From Actinoplanes sp. DH11 (GTDB taxonomy: Bacteria; Actinomycetota; Actinomycetes; Mycobacteriales; Micromonosporaceae), in NCBI RefSeq assembly GCF_020873875.1, contig NZ_JAHWGU010000038.1, forward strand, positions 1 through 64,000: 64,000 nucleotides of DNA, written 5' to 3'. The notes below the pieces were generated by a model. It searched no databases. It worked only from the letters and a program-made list of their open reading frames with translations, and was not told the DNA's origin. Below, piece by piece: positions 35,375 through 44,311 of the stretch. The stretch's first letter is position 1; each line of letters starts with the position of its first letter. The position numbers and the translations under genes are program-made.

Positions 35375-35426
35375 AAACAACCTATCTGCTAGTGTCCCTC
35401 CTCAGGCCCACTCCTGGGGAGAGACC

Positions 35427-36860
35427 ATGTCGTTGTCACCGCACTCCCGCCGCACGGCGCTCGCCGTGCTGTCCGCCGCCGGCCTGATGACCGTCCTGGA
35501 CGGCAGCATCGTCACCGTCGCCATGCCCGCCATCCAGCAGGACCTGGGCTTCTCGCCGGCCGGGCTGAGCTGGCTGGTCAACGCCTACCTGATCCCGTTC
35601 GGCGGCCTGCTGCTGCTCGCCGGCCGGGTCGGCGACCTGCTCGGCCGCCGCACCCTGTTCCTCGCCGGGACCGCGGTCTTCACCCTCGCGTCACTGCTCG
35701 CCGGGTTCGCCGGCCACCCCGGCACGCTTGTCGCCGCCCGGTTCCTGCAGGGGGTTGGCAGCGCGATGGCCGCCGCCGTCGTCCTCGGCATCCTCGTCAC
35801 GATCTTCACCGGGCCGGCCGAACGAGCCACCGCGATCGCCGTCTTCAGCTTCACCGGCGCCGTCGGCGCCTCCCTCGGCCAGGTCCTCGGCGGCGTGCTC
35901 ACCGACGTACTCAGCTGGCCCTGGATCTTCTTCATCAACGTGCCGATCGGCGTGGCGACGATCGTCCTGGCCCGGCGGGTGCTGCCGGCCGACCGGGGCG
36001 CCGGGCTCGCCGCCGGCGCCGACGTGCTCGGTGCCGCGCTTGTCACCTCCGGCCTGATGCTCGGCATCTACACCGTGGTCCAGGTCGAACACCACGGCTG
36101 GCTCGCCGCGCACACCCTCGGCCTCGGCGCCGTCGCCCTGGCCCTGCTCGCCGGCTTCATCGCCCGGCAGGCCACCGCCCGCACCCCGCTCATGCCGCTG
36201 CGGATCCTGCGATCGCGTACCGTCGCCGGGGCCAACCTCGCCCAGATCCTCACGCTCGCCGGGATGTTCGCCTTCCAGGTCATCGTCGCGCTGCACATGC
36301 AGAAGGTCCTCGGGTACACCGCCCTGCAGACCGGACTGGCCATGCTCCCGGCCGCCGTGGGCGTCGGCGTCGTCTCGCTCGCCGTCTCGGCACCACTGAG
36401 CCGCCGCCTCGGCGCCCGCGTCGTGCTGCTCGCCGGCCTGACCCTGCTGATCACCGCGATGGTGCTGCTCAGCCGCATCCCGGTGGACGCCCGGTACGTC
36501 ACCGACCTGCTGCCCGCCATGCTCCTCATCTCCGGCGGCGGCCTGGTGCTGCCGGCGCTGGCGACCCTCGGCATGTCCGGCGCCGGCCCGGACGACGCGG
36601 GCCTGGCGTCCGGGCTGTTCAACACCACCCAGCAGGTCGGCATGGCGATCGGGGTGGCGGTGCTGTCCACCCTGGCCGCCTCCCGCACCGGGCATCTGCT
36701 GACCGGCGGCGCCGGCGAGGCGGCGGCCCTGACCGCCGGTCACCGGCTGGCGTTCGGCATCGCGACGGGCCTGCTGACCACCTCGTTCCTGATCGGCGTC
36801 ACCGTGCTGCGCCGGGCCGCTCCCCGACCGGACCGCACCGCGCCGCAGGTCCCGGCGTAG
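35427..36860 (+). CDS. MFS drug efflux pump, DHA2 (14-span) family
   Basis: A 477-residue transporter with fourteen hydrophobic segments. Motif A GRVGDLLGRRTLF, the antiporter motif C region GAVGASLGQVLGGVL and LDGSIVTVAMPAIQ are typical of DHA2 pumps such as EmrB and QacA. ATG 35427 follows GGGGAGAG. It is probably repressed by the MarR protein upstream. The compound exported is unknown. Confidence 0.93.
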   Translation: MSLSPHSRRTALAVLSAAGLMTVLDGSIVTVAMPAIQQDLGFSPAGLSWLVNAYLIPFGGLLLLAGRVGDLLGRRTLFLAGTAVFTLASLLAGFAGHPGTLVAARFLQGVGSAMAAAVVLGILVTIFTGPAERATAIAVFSFTGAVGASLGQVLGGVLTDVLSWPWIFFINVPIGVATIVLARRVLPADRGAGLAAGADVLGAALVTSGLMLGIYTVVQVEHHGWLAAHTLGLGAVALALLAGFIARQATARTPLMPLRILRSRTVAGANLAQILTLAGMFAFQVIVALHMQKVLGYTALQTGLAMLPAAVGVGVVSLAVSAPLSRRLGARVVLLAGLTLLITAMVLLSRIPVDARYVTDLLPAMLLISGGGLVLPALATLGMSGAGPDDAGLASGLFNTTQQVGMAIGVAVLSTLAASRTGHLLTGGAGEAAALTAGHRLAFGIATGLLTTSFLIGVTVLRRAAPRPDRTAPQVPA

Positions 36861-36968
36861 GCGTTCTGGTCGCGGATCTTGGTGGTGGTGCCGCAACCGG
36901 ACCGTGGGTCGAGCCGCCCGGCCGGCCGGCGGTCCGCAGTGGCCGGCACGCCGGAACGGCCGGTCGGG

Positions 36969-37595
36969 TCAACTGCCCCAGCGGTCCTGGTGCACCGCCG
37001 CCTGCCACGGCCGGCGGTGCCGCCATCCGTTTCGTTCCAGGTCGGGGGTCTGCTCCAGGTGGGTGACGGGCCCGACGCAGAGCCAGGCCACCGGGCGCAC
37101 CCGGGCCGGGATGCCGAGCAGGTCGCGCAGGAACGGCTCGCGGTAGAACGACACCCAGCCGACGCCCCAGCCCTCGGCGGTGGCGGCCAGCCACAGGTTC
37201 TGGATGGCCAGGCACACCGAGTAGAGGCCGGCGTCGGCGATGGCGTGCCGGCCCAGGACGGCCGGGCTGCCCCGGTCCGGGTCGTAGGTGACCACGATGG
37301 AGAGCGTGGCCTCCCGTACCCCCTCGATCTTGATGTTCTGGAACCGCTCGGCGTCGGCCGGGCCGAGACCGGCCGCGAACACGTCCCGCTCGTGCCGGAC
37401 GTGCTGGTGGAAGGCGGTTCGGATGGTGTCGTCGCGGACGAGGACGAAATCCCACGGCTGGGTGAGGCCGACGCTCGGGGCGGCGTGCGCGGCGGCGAGG
37501 ACCCGGGCGAGCACGTCGTCCGGGACGGGCTCGCCGGTGAACTGGCCGCGGACGTCGCGCCGGCGGAAAAGTACGTCGTAGAACTGCTCGGACAT
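36969..37595 (-). CDS. bluB: 5,6-dimethylbenzimidazole synthase
   Basis: A 208-residue flavin enzyme of the nitroreductase fold. FRRRDVRGQFTGEPVPDDVL, AAHAAPSVGLTQPWDFVLV and GVGWVSFYREPFLRDLLGIP match BluB, which converts FMNH2 with O2 to the lower ligand of vitamin B12. ATG 37595 has GGGAG eight bases upstream. The 5' leader contains a cobalamin riboswitch, which strongly supports the function. No other B12 genes are in the window. Confidence 0.92.
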   Translation of the reverse strand: MSEQFYDVLFRRRDVRGQFTGEPVPDDVLARVLAAAHAAPSVGLTQPWDFVLVRDDTIRTAFHQHVRHERDVFAAGLGPADAERFQNIKIEGVREATLSIVVTYDPDRGSPAVLGRHAIADAGLYSVCLAIQNLWLAATAEGWGVGWVSFYREPFLRDLLGIPARVRPVAWLCVGPVTHLEQTPDLERNGWRHRRPWQAAVHQDRWGS

Positions 37596-37617
37596 GGGCA
37601 GGCTCCCGCTGCGCTCG

Positions 37618-37638
37618 GCCCGGGCGGCGCGCCCGGGC
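37618..37638 (-). terminator. Hairpin between riboswitch and bluB start
   Basis: GCCCGGGC occurs at 37618-37625 and 37631-37638, separated by GGCGC. The stem lies between the aptamer and the ribosome binding site. It is the probable expression platform, by RBS masking or premature termination. No U-tract is present. Confidence 0.5.
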
Positions 37639-37649
37639 ATCGGTGAGCG

Positions 37650-37825
37650 AGGCCGGTCTTCGGACTTCCGGATCGATGCCTCACCGCCCGCCTTCCCAGC
37701 CGGTACGGCCAGTGGCTGCGCTCGCGCGCGTGGGCGGCAGCTCCCCGGTCACCGCGGCGGGCCCGTGCCGGATTCGCACCGGCTTCCCAGATTCTCCCCG
37801 CCCTCGCGGACAGGGCACCTCGCGA
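37650..37825 (-). promoter_or_regulatory. Cobalamin riboswitch aptamer
   Basis: On the minus strand the order is GGTGCC near 37815, GGGAAGCCGGTGCGAATCC, GGCACGGGCCCGCC, the variable arm, CCACTGG with GGGAAGG, and GAAGTCCGAAGACCGGCC near 37650. These are the conserved elements of the B12 aptamer, including the B12 box. It precedes bluB by about 55 bases. The remaining part of the 37596-38054 gap contains only the LacI-like site and the GH43 leader. Confidence 0.92.
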
Positions 37826-37963
37826 CAGTTCGTGCCGGCAGGCACGATATACGCCGCGATACTCCGGAAAGGAAAGGGGTACGACCTTGGTCCTTTTACG
37901 GCATTCGCTGCGGCTGCGGGACACCGCGACTTTTGAAGCGAGTCGATGAACTTTTGCCGTGCG

Positions 37964-37981
37964 GAGCGAAAGTTCGCGCTC
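37964..37981. promoter_or_regulatory. LacI-like palindrome upstream of the second GH43 gene
   Basis: GAGCG and CGCTC flank CGAA-AG-TTCG, 74 bp before the GH43 start at 38055. The inner half-sites resemble the CGAAAA/TTTTCG site near the LacI gene, so the same regulator could bind both. Confidence 0.4.
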
Positions 37982-38054
37982 TCCTACTTGACGCCACACC
38001 CTGCCGCCAGTAAACAATCCTCACCGTTCATCAATAGATGTCGATGGAGAGACT

Positions 38055-39533
38055 ATGAGGACAGTCGCCGCGGCCCTGGTTGCCCTGCTCGCCGTGCCGG
38101 CCGTCGCGGCACCTCCCGCCCACGCGGCGCCGCCCGCCTACACGACCGCGGAGGCGGGCAACCCGTTCGTCGACGGCCGCTACGCCGACCCCGACGTGGC
38201 GATCTACCACGATCGGTACTGGGTGTTCCCCACCGCGTCGCGCGGTTACGCCGAGCAGACCTACCTCGACGCCTTCTCCTCCGCCGACCTGGTCACCTGG
38301 ACCAAGCACCCGAACGTGCTGACCACGGCGAACGTCAGCTGGGCGAAGTACGCCGTGTGGGCGCCGGCGCCGATCGCGCGCAACGGCAAGTACTACCTGT
38401 ACTTCGCGGCCAACGACATCCAGAACAACACCGAGCTCGGCGGCATCGGGGTCGCCGTCGCCGACCGGCCCGAAGGACCGTACGCGGACGCCCTCGGACG
38501 GCCGCTGATCGACCGGTTCGTCAACGGCGCGCAACCGATCGACCAGGACGTCTTCATCGACGACGACGGTCAGGCCTACATCTATTACGGCGGCCACGGC
38601 CACGCCAACGTCGCCCGGCTCAACAGCGACATGACCAGCCTGGGTACGTTCGCCGACGGCACCGTCCTCAAGGAGATCACCCCGGCGGGGTACGTCGAGG
38701 GCCCACAGATGATCAAACGCAACGGCACGTACTACCTGATGTGGTCCGAGGGTGGCTGGACCGGACCGGACTACTCCGTCGCGTACGCCATGTCGGACTC
38801 CCCCACCGGCCCGTTCCGGCGCCTCGACAAGATCCTCGCGCAGGACGCCTCCGTCGCCCGCGGCGCCGGCCACAACGCGGCGCTGCGGATCCCGGGCACC
38901 GACACCTGGTACATCTTCTACCACCGCCGGCCGCTGGGTGAGACCGACGGCAACGCCCGCTTCCTTGCCTACGACCGGATGAACTTCGCCGCCGACGGGA
39001 CCATCCAGCGCGTGAAGATGCTCGTCAAGGACAACTTCGACGACAACAACGCGATCGGCTGGCGGACCTACGGCGGCGGTTGGACCGCCGGCGCGGGACA
39101 GTACCGGGCCCAGCACTCCTACGGCGGCAAGGCCCTGCTGACCGACAACCACGCCGACGCGGTCCTCGACGCCCACGTCACCGTCACCTCCGGCGGCGGC
39201 GACGCCGGCCTGGTCTTCCGGGCCACCGCGGCCGCCGTCGGCACCGACAGCTACCGCGGCTACTACGCGGGCATCACCCCGGCCGGCCAGGTCATCCTCG
39301 GCAAGGCCGACAACAACTGGACCCGGCTGGGCGCCGCGCCCCTGACCATCAGCCCCGGCACGCGGTACCACCTGCGCGTCGAAGCGGTGGGCGCCGTGCT
39401 CAAGGTGTACGTGAACGACATGACGAACCCCCGGATCACCGTCACCGACGGTACGTACGCGGCGGGCTCGTCCGGGGTACGCGTCTACAACGCCGCGGCC
39501 GCCTTCGACAACGTCGCTGTCACAGCGCGGTAG
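38055..39533 (+). CDS. Secreted GH43 glycosidase with C-terminal sugar-binding-like domain
   Basis: A 492-residue enzyme with a signal peptide ending near AHAAPP. The GH43 catalytic residues are Asp in RYADPDVAIYHDRY, Asp in PIDQDVFIDDDGQ and Glu in YVEGPQMIKRNG. From about residue 320 a concanavalin-like beta-sandwich begins (VKDNFDDNNAIGWRTYGGG), similar to DUF1080/LamG-type folds. ATG 38055 follows GGAGAG. It resembles the subgroup acting on arabinan or galactan side chains. The substrate is not proven. Confidence 0.9.
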   Translation: MRTVAAALVALLAVPAVAAPPAHAAPPAYTTAEAGNPFVDGRYADPDVAIYHDRYWVFPTASRGYAEQTYLDAFSSADLVTWTKHPNVLTTANVSWAKYAVWAPAPIARNGKYYLYFAANDIQNNTELGGIGVAVADRPEGPYADALGRPLIDRFVNGAQPIDQDVFIDDDGQAYIYYGGHGHANVARLNSDMTSLGTFADGTVLKEITPAGYVEGPQMIKRNGTYYLMWSEGGWTGPDYSVAYAMSDSPTGPFRRLDKILAQDASVARGAGHNAALRIPGTDTWYIFYHRRPLGETDGNARFLAYDRMNFAADGTIQRVKMLVKDNFDDNNAIGWRTYGGGWTAGAGQYRAQHSYGGKALLTDNHADAVLDAHVTVTSGGGDAGLVFRATAAAVGTDSYRGYYAGITPAGQVILGKADNNWTRLGAAPLTISPGTRYHLRVEAVGAVLKVYVNDMTNPRITVTDGTYAAGSSGVRVYNAAAAFDNVAVTAR

Positions 39534-39560
39534 GGCGCGCCTGCGGGCCGGGGGGCAGAT

Positions 39561-42500
39561 CTAGGTCATATCGATCTCGTACGCCTCCTCGCGCACCGCC
39601 TCGTCCCGGTGCTCCCGCAGCCGCAGCACCAGGTCCCGCCACGGCGGCGCCCAGCCGTGCTCGGCGCCCCGCCCGGCCAGCGCGACCGCGAACAGACCGC
39701 CCGCCAGGTCACCGCGGGCACCCAGCCGGTCCGCGACGTCCGGCTCGAACTCGCCGGGCAGGTCACCCACCAGCGCCGCGATCCGGACCGCCAGCACCGG
39801 CCGGCCCGCGCACAGGTCCGCCGCCTCGTCGAGGCCGTCCCACCGGGCCAGCGCCACCAGCATCGCCGGCGACCGGAACGATCGGGCGGCGGGCACGTAC
39901 GCGGCCCGTTCCCCGGCCGTCGCCGACGAGGCCCACGAGCTGACGCCGTCCACGACCGCGCTGATCCGCCGCCGGGCCGGCCGGTCCGACCCCGGGCCGC
40001 CCGGTGCGTCGTCGTGCGCGTCCCGGGCCGCGAGCCGCTCCAGCACCGTGCCCAGGCCGTCGCCGCCGAGGGCCGGCACCAGCCCGGCCACCTCGCCGGA
40101 CCAGACCCGCTCCCCCAGGTCGGTGACCCGGTCGACGGCCAGGCCGGTCGCCGCCGCCACCCACGGCACCCAGTACGGCAGCCGCTGGAACGCGACCCGC
40201 CGCACCTCGCGGTCGGCGGCGCGGCACCCGGCGGCGATCAGCTCCCCGTACCGGGGACGGAACCGCTCCGGGACCAGGTAGGGGTCCGCGGCCAGCACCG
40301 CGGCGGCCTCCTCGCGGGTGCCCGCACCGGCCGCGGTCAGGACCTCCCAGTTCGCCGCGATGTCCGGGCGCTGCCGGGCCGCCGCGACGATCGCGGCGCG
40401 CACGTCGCGGTGCGCCTGCGGATCCCGGTACGCGGCCAGCAGTGCCGTCATCGCCTCCGGTGGCCCGTACCGGGCGAGCAGCCGGGCCGCCTCCTTGCGG
40501 CTGGTGACCTTCGCCGGACCGGTGAGCACCGGTCCCAGCCCACCCGGCAGCAGACCCGGCGGCACGTACGCGGCGGCACGTCCCGCCGCGTACAGCGCCA
40601 CCCGGGCCCGGTCGTCGCCGGCGTGCCCGAGCAGCACGGTCAGCGCCTCGGCCGGCCGGTCCGTCCAGATCAGCGCGCCCAGCGCCGCCTCCGCGATCAC
40701 CACGTCCGGGTCGTCGACGTACCGCATCACCAGTTCCCGGCCGGCGACCGGCACCGGCGCGGCGGCCCGGATCGCGGCGGCCCGCTCCCGGGGCCCCAGA
40801 CCGGTGTCCGCGGCCGCGACCTGCTGCAACGCGACGAACCGGGCCTGCTGACGGGGCAGCCAGCGCTGCGGGCGCCGGGGGTACGCCGGCACCCAGCGCG
40901 CGCCGGCCTCGACGAACCGGCCGTGCGGCCGGCCGCCGAGCACCCGGTCCAGCAGGTCGGTGCGGGACGAGCAGACGACGTCCCACACCGGGTGCACGAC
41001 GATCGCGGTCGCGTCCACGGCGAGCACCTCGGCGACCCGCTCGCTGCGGACCCGCGGCTCGTCGAGCCAGAGCCCGATCGCCTCCCGCGCCACCCGCGCC
41101 GACACCGACGGCTCGAACGCGCGCCGCAACGACTGCTGCAACCCGGGGATCCGCCACGCGCGCCGGCCCAGCGCACGGGCCAGGGCGAAGAGCGGGCCGT
41201 ACCACCCGCGGGCCATCGACGCCTCCACCCAGCCACGCAGGCGGTCGAAGACCATCGTCTCCTGGCCGCGGCGCAGCACCAGGTCGAACCGGTGCAGCAG
41301 TGGCACCGCCGACACCGTGCTGACCAGGTCGATGGTGAGCAGCGCCCAGTCACGCAGCTCCGGCACCCCGACGTGGTGCTGCAGCACACCGGCCGCGAGC
41401 CGGCTCAGGGCGCCGGTCGTCGCGGCGGAGCCGTCGCGCGCCTCGACCGCATCGGTGGTGACCCGGGTCAGGGCTGGCGCGCTCGCGGCGGTGAGCAGGC
41501 GGGCCGCGCCGGCGAAGGCCAGCAGGGCCGCCGAGCGCACCGGGTCCTGCTCGTTGCGCAGCCGTGTCAGCCGCTCGGCCAGCTCCGCCACGATCCGCGG
41601 ATCCCGGGACCGCAGCGCGGCGCCGATCAGCAGCCGCCAGCCCCGGGCGCGGACCTCGGCGTTGCCCGCGCGCACCACCGGCTCCAGCGCGGCCGACGCC
41701 TCCGGCCAGCCCAGGTAGGCGCTCCACGCGTACCGCAGCTCCTCGCGCCCCTGGATCTCCGGCAACCCCAGCACCCGCGTCGCCTCCCGGATCCGCACCG
41801 CCACCGGCAGCACCGACACGACCAGGGGCGTCGGGACCCGCACCGAGGTGTCAATTCCGGTCAGCGACGCGTCGTAGAGTTCGCCGCGGCGCCCCGGTGC
41901 GACCGCGCGCAGCAACGCCGCCAGGGCCCGGGCGTAGTCGCGCTGCACGCGGGCGATCGGCGCCAGCTCCGCGACCGGCAGCACGGCGAGGCGGCGCAGC
42001 AACGCCGGCGGCAGCAGGGTGCCGCGCAACCAGGGCGCGCGGCCGGGCGCGGCCAGCAGGCGGGCGACGCGCGACGGGCTCACCGCGGCGAGGATGCCGT
42101 ACGCGGTGAGCGGGCCGGGCAGGTCGTGCGGCGGAGCGTGGTCCTCCAGCAGGTCGAGCACGTCACCGGGTGCGCAGGCCAGGACCGCGTCCCCGGTGTG
42201 CCGCCAGATGGCCGCCCGCTCGGCCGGTGACGCCGCGGCCAGCCGGGCGCGGACCCGCTCCAGGACCGCGGCGGGGTGGCGGCGGGCGAGCGCGGACAGG
42301 TTCACCGCATGCTCCAGGCCGGGCAGCATCGACCGTACGGTGGCCTCCCCGCAAGCCGGCAGCACCGCCGCCGCCTCGCCGTCGCCGTGCCGCTCCCCGA
42401 CCTCGCGGATCATCGCGTCGGCGAGGTCGGTACGCCGCAGCCGGCGCAGCTCGCGATAGATTCGCCGCCGATCCTTCGCGGACAACTCCCCGAGCCGACC

Positions 42501-42782
42501 GGTGAGCATGCCGGCCCGCAGGGCCGCACTCAGCGCCGCCGAGCGGATCGCCGGCTGCTCATCCCGGACCGCCGCGCCGATGCCCGTCGCGTCCCGCGTG
42601 ACAAGCGCCGCGAGCAGCGCCAGCCGCCGTTCGTAAGGCCCCTGCTCCCGCAGGTCGGCGCAGACCGCCGCTCGGTCCGGGGCGGTGCTCGCCCACTGGG
42701 CCAGCCGGTGCAGCCGGCGCCGGTACGGCAGCGGGTCGAGCAGGGTCAGCAGGTCACGCGTGGCGGCAAGCACGCCGGACAT
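39561..42782 (-). CDS. Very large HEAT-repeat-like protein
   Basis: A 1073-residue soluble protein made almost entirely of short Ala/Leu/Arg-rich helices. Repeats such as REEAAAVLAADPYLVPERF, EVRRVAFQRLPYW and DVRAAIVAAARQRPD recur at roughly 35-50 residue intervals, the look of a HEAT/armadillo-like solenoid. No catalytic motif, signal peptide or membrane segment is visible. ATG 42782 is the first Met of the conserved body. It is divergent from the GCS2-like gene with 104 bp between. Function is unknown. A scaffold role is an inference. Confidence 0.7.
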   Translation of the reverse strand: MSGVLAATRDLLTLLDPLPYRRRLHRLAQWASTAPDRAAVCADLREQGPYERRLALLAALVTRDATGIGAAVRDEQPAIRSAALSAALRAGMLTGRLGELSAKDRRRIYRELRRLRRTDLADAMIREVGERHGDGEAAAVLPACGEATVRSMLPGLEHAVNLSALARRHPAAVLERVRARLAAASPAERAAIWRHTGDAVLACAPGDVLDLLEDHAPPHDLPGPLTAYGILAAVSPSRVARLLAAPGRAPWLRGTLLPPALLRRLAVLPVAELAPIARVQRDYARALAALLRAVAPGRRGELYDASLTGIDTSVRVPTPLVVSVLPVAVRIREATRVLGLPEIQGREELRYAWSAYLGWPEASAALEPVVRAGNAEVRARGWRLLIGAALRSRDPRIVAELAERLTRLRNEQDPVRSAALLAFAGAARLLTAASAPALTRVTTDAVEARDGSAATTGALSRLAAGVLQHHVGVPELRDWALLTIDLVSTVSAVPLLHRFDLVLRRGQETMVFDRLRGWVEASMARGWYGPLFALARALGRRAWRIPGLQQSLRRAFEPSVSARVAREAIGLWLDEPRVRSERVAEVLAVDATAIVVHPVWDVVCSSRTDLLDRVLGGRPHGRFVEAGARWVPAYPRRPQRWLPRQQARFVALQQVAAADTGLGPRERAAAIRAAAPVPVAGRELVMRYVDDPDVVIAEAALGALIWTDRPAEALTVLLGHAGDDRARVALYAAGRAAAYVPPGLLPGGLGPVLTGPAKVTSRKEAARLLARYGPPEAMTALLAAYRDPQAHRDVRAAIVAAARQRPDIAANWEVLTAAGAGTREEAAAVLAADPYLVPERFRPRYGELIAAGCRAADREVRRVAFQRLPYWVPWVAAATGLAVDRVTDLGERVWSGEVAGLVPALGGDGLGTVLERLAARDAHDDAPGGPGSDRPARRRISAVVDGVSSWASSATAGERAAYVPAARSFRSPAMLVALARWDGLDEAADLCAGRPVLAVRIAALVGDLPGEFEPDVADRLGARGDLAGGLFAVALAGRGAEHGWAPPWRDLVLRLREHRDEAVREEAYEIDMT

Positions 42783-42886
42783 TGTGCCCCGCGTCGTCGA
42801 CGGGGTGCGGCCCGTTGACCCGGTGGCGGGTTTGCCGGCGTCCCGCCGGGGTAGACCGGGCCGTGCCCTGGCGAGAGGACGACCGC

Positions 42887-44137
42887 ATGACTTCCACCTT
42901 TGCCCGGCGGCGGATTCTGTCCCCGTCGTCGCAGTCGTTCGCGCCGGCCGCCGGGCCCGCCGCCTCCGCCCCGCCCGATGCCTCCGCATCGCCTGCCGTC
43001 CCGACCCAGCCTGCCGTCTCGGCCCGGTCGGTCGTCTCGGCCCAGCCAGTCGTCTGGGCCCAGCCGGTCGTCTCGGCCCGGCCCGCCGTCGAGGTCTTCG
43101 AACAGTTCTTGCTGCTCGACCCTCGGTCCGGGGCCGACGTGGCGATCGCCGAGCAGGTGCGCGCGGCGCTGCCGGACGGGTTGCGGGACCGCAGCCGGGC
43201 GCACGGCAGCGTGCTCGAACTGTCCGCCGCGGACGGCCGTGACCTGCGCACCCTCCGCGCGCAGCTCGCCACCCGCCGACGGGCGGCGGCGGACGCGGCG
43301 GAGCGGTCCGGGGTGTGGCTCACCGCCATCGGCGCACCGCCGGCCGGTTCGCCGTCCCGTTCAGGCACGCACGCGACGCCGTCCCGTTCAGGCACGCACG
43401 CGACGCCGTCCCGTTCAGGCACGCACGCGACGCCGTCCGGTTCTGATACTGACGGGATGCCGCTTGCGGGTCGCCGCCTGCCCGGTGATGCGCGGGACGC
43501 CGCGGTGGACCCGGCGCTGTGCGGGATGCGGGTGCGGATCGGCCTGCCGGACCGGGTGCCGGCCGGCGCGGTCGGTGAGCGGCTGCGGATCTGGCTGCCG
43601 GTGCTCCAGGCGCTCACCGCGAACTCGCCGTTCCACCGGGGCGCCGACACCGGCCACAGCAGCTGGCGTGCCGTGCTGCGCCGCGACCGTCCCCTGCCCG
43701 CGACCCACCCGGCCCTGGTGGTGGACGTGGCCGACGTCTGCACCGACCTCGACGACGCCATCCTGGTCACGGCCCTGATCCGGGCGGCCGTGGCAACCGC
43801 CGTCACCGACCTCCACGAGGACCGCCCGGCACCGTCCGTGCCGGGCGACGTGTTCGCCTCGGCGGCGGCCCGGGCCGCCCGCGACGGCTTGCGCGCCGAC
43901 CTCGTCGACCCGCTGCGCTGCCGGGTGCGGCCGGCCTGGGACGTGGTCGACGAGTTCTTCGCAACCGTCAGCCCGGCCCTGCTCGACAGCGGCGACCTGG
44001 GAGCCGTCGTCGACGGACTGGCCCGGCTGCGCGACACCGGCGACGGCGCCACCCGGCAGCGGCGCATCCACCGGGGCACCGGCGACCTGCGGGCGGTGGT
44101 GGCCGCACTGGCCGCCTGGACCCGGACCGGCGCCTGA
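42887..44137 (+). CDS. Degenerate GCS2-family (carboxylate-amine ligase-like) protein
   Basis: A 416-residue protein. The N-terminal FEQFLLLDP, the middle LSAADGRDLRTLRAQLATRR and the C-terminal GERLRIWLPVLQALTANSPF and GADTGHSSWRAVL clearly follow the YbdK/GCS2 fold. The usual EEEF is reduced to FEQF, and the segment that normally holds the HVHVGV metal site reads GMRVRIGLPD, so catalytic residues are missing or changed. Two tandem repeat blocks lie in it: 21-bp units near 43000-43090 and 27-bp units at 43352-43432. It could be an inactive relative or a decaying gene. ATG 42887 follows GAGAGGACGACC. Confidence 0.7.
   Translation: MTSTFARRRILSPSSQSFAPAAGPAASAPPDASASPAVPTQPAVSARSVVSAQPVVWAQPVVSARPAVEVFEQFLLLDPRSGADVAIAEQVRAALPDGLRDRSRAHGSVLELSAADGRDLRTLRAQLATRRRAAADAAERSGVWLTAIGAPPAGSPSRSGTHATPSRSGTHATPSRSGTHATPSGSDTDGMPLAGRRLPGDARDAAVDPALCGMRVRIGLPDRVPAGAVGERLRIWLPVLQALTANSPFHRGADTGHSSWRAVLRRDRPLPATHPALVVDVADVCTDLDDAILVTALIRAAVATAVTDLHEDRPAPSVPGDVFASAAARAARDGLRADLVDPLRCRVRPAWDVVDEFFATVSPALLDSGDLGAVVDGLARLRDTGDGATRQRRIHRGTGDLRAVVAALAAWTRTGA
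43352..43432. repeat. 27-bp perfect tandem repeat in the GCS2-like gene
   Basis: Three identical units, each coding for PSRSGTHAT-type nonapeptides, in frame. Perfect identity suggests recent expansion. Confidence 0.9.
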
Positions 44138-44176
44138 AGCCCGCGGCGCCGCCCACCCGCAACCGCCGTCCGAGCT

Positions 44177-44272
44177 CCGGCGACCCGGCCCGGACGGGTG
44201 CTTGAGTACCGGCCACCCGGCCCGGACCGGTGCCTGAGTACCGGCCACCCGACTCGGACCGGTGTTTGAGTA
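44177..44272. repeat. 32-bp intergenic tandem repeat
   Basis: Three units start at 44177, 44209 and 44241 with TTGAGTACC or CTGAGTACC at their ends and CCGGCCACC at their starts. They lie between the convergent GCS2-like and HAD genes. The length is not a multiple of three. Confidence 0.85.
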
Positions 44273-44311
44273 CCGGCGGTCTCGAGTTCGGCCGGCTCCT
44301 ATGTTCGCGCG

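Noticed and set aside
37770..37800. Possible tRNA T-arm because of GATTCGCACCGGC
   Set aside because: The surrounding order matches the cobalamin aptamer, and no acceptor stem or anticodon arm can be drawn.
39609..42230. Long plus-strand frame of about 870 codons opposite the HEAT-like gene
   Set aside because: Composition is His/Arg/Gln/Pro with no motifs, and the minus-strand frame has proper helical repeats and codon usage.
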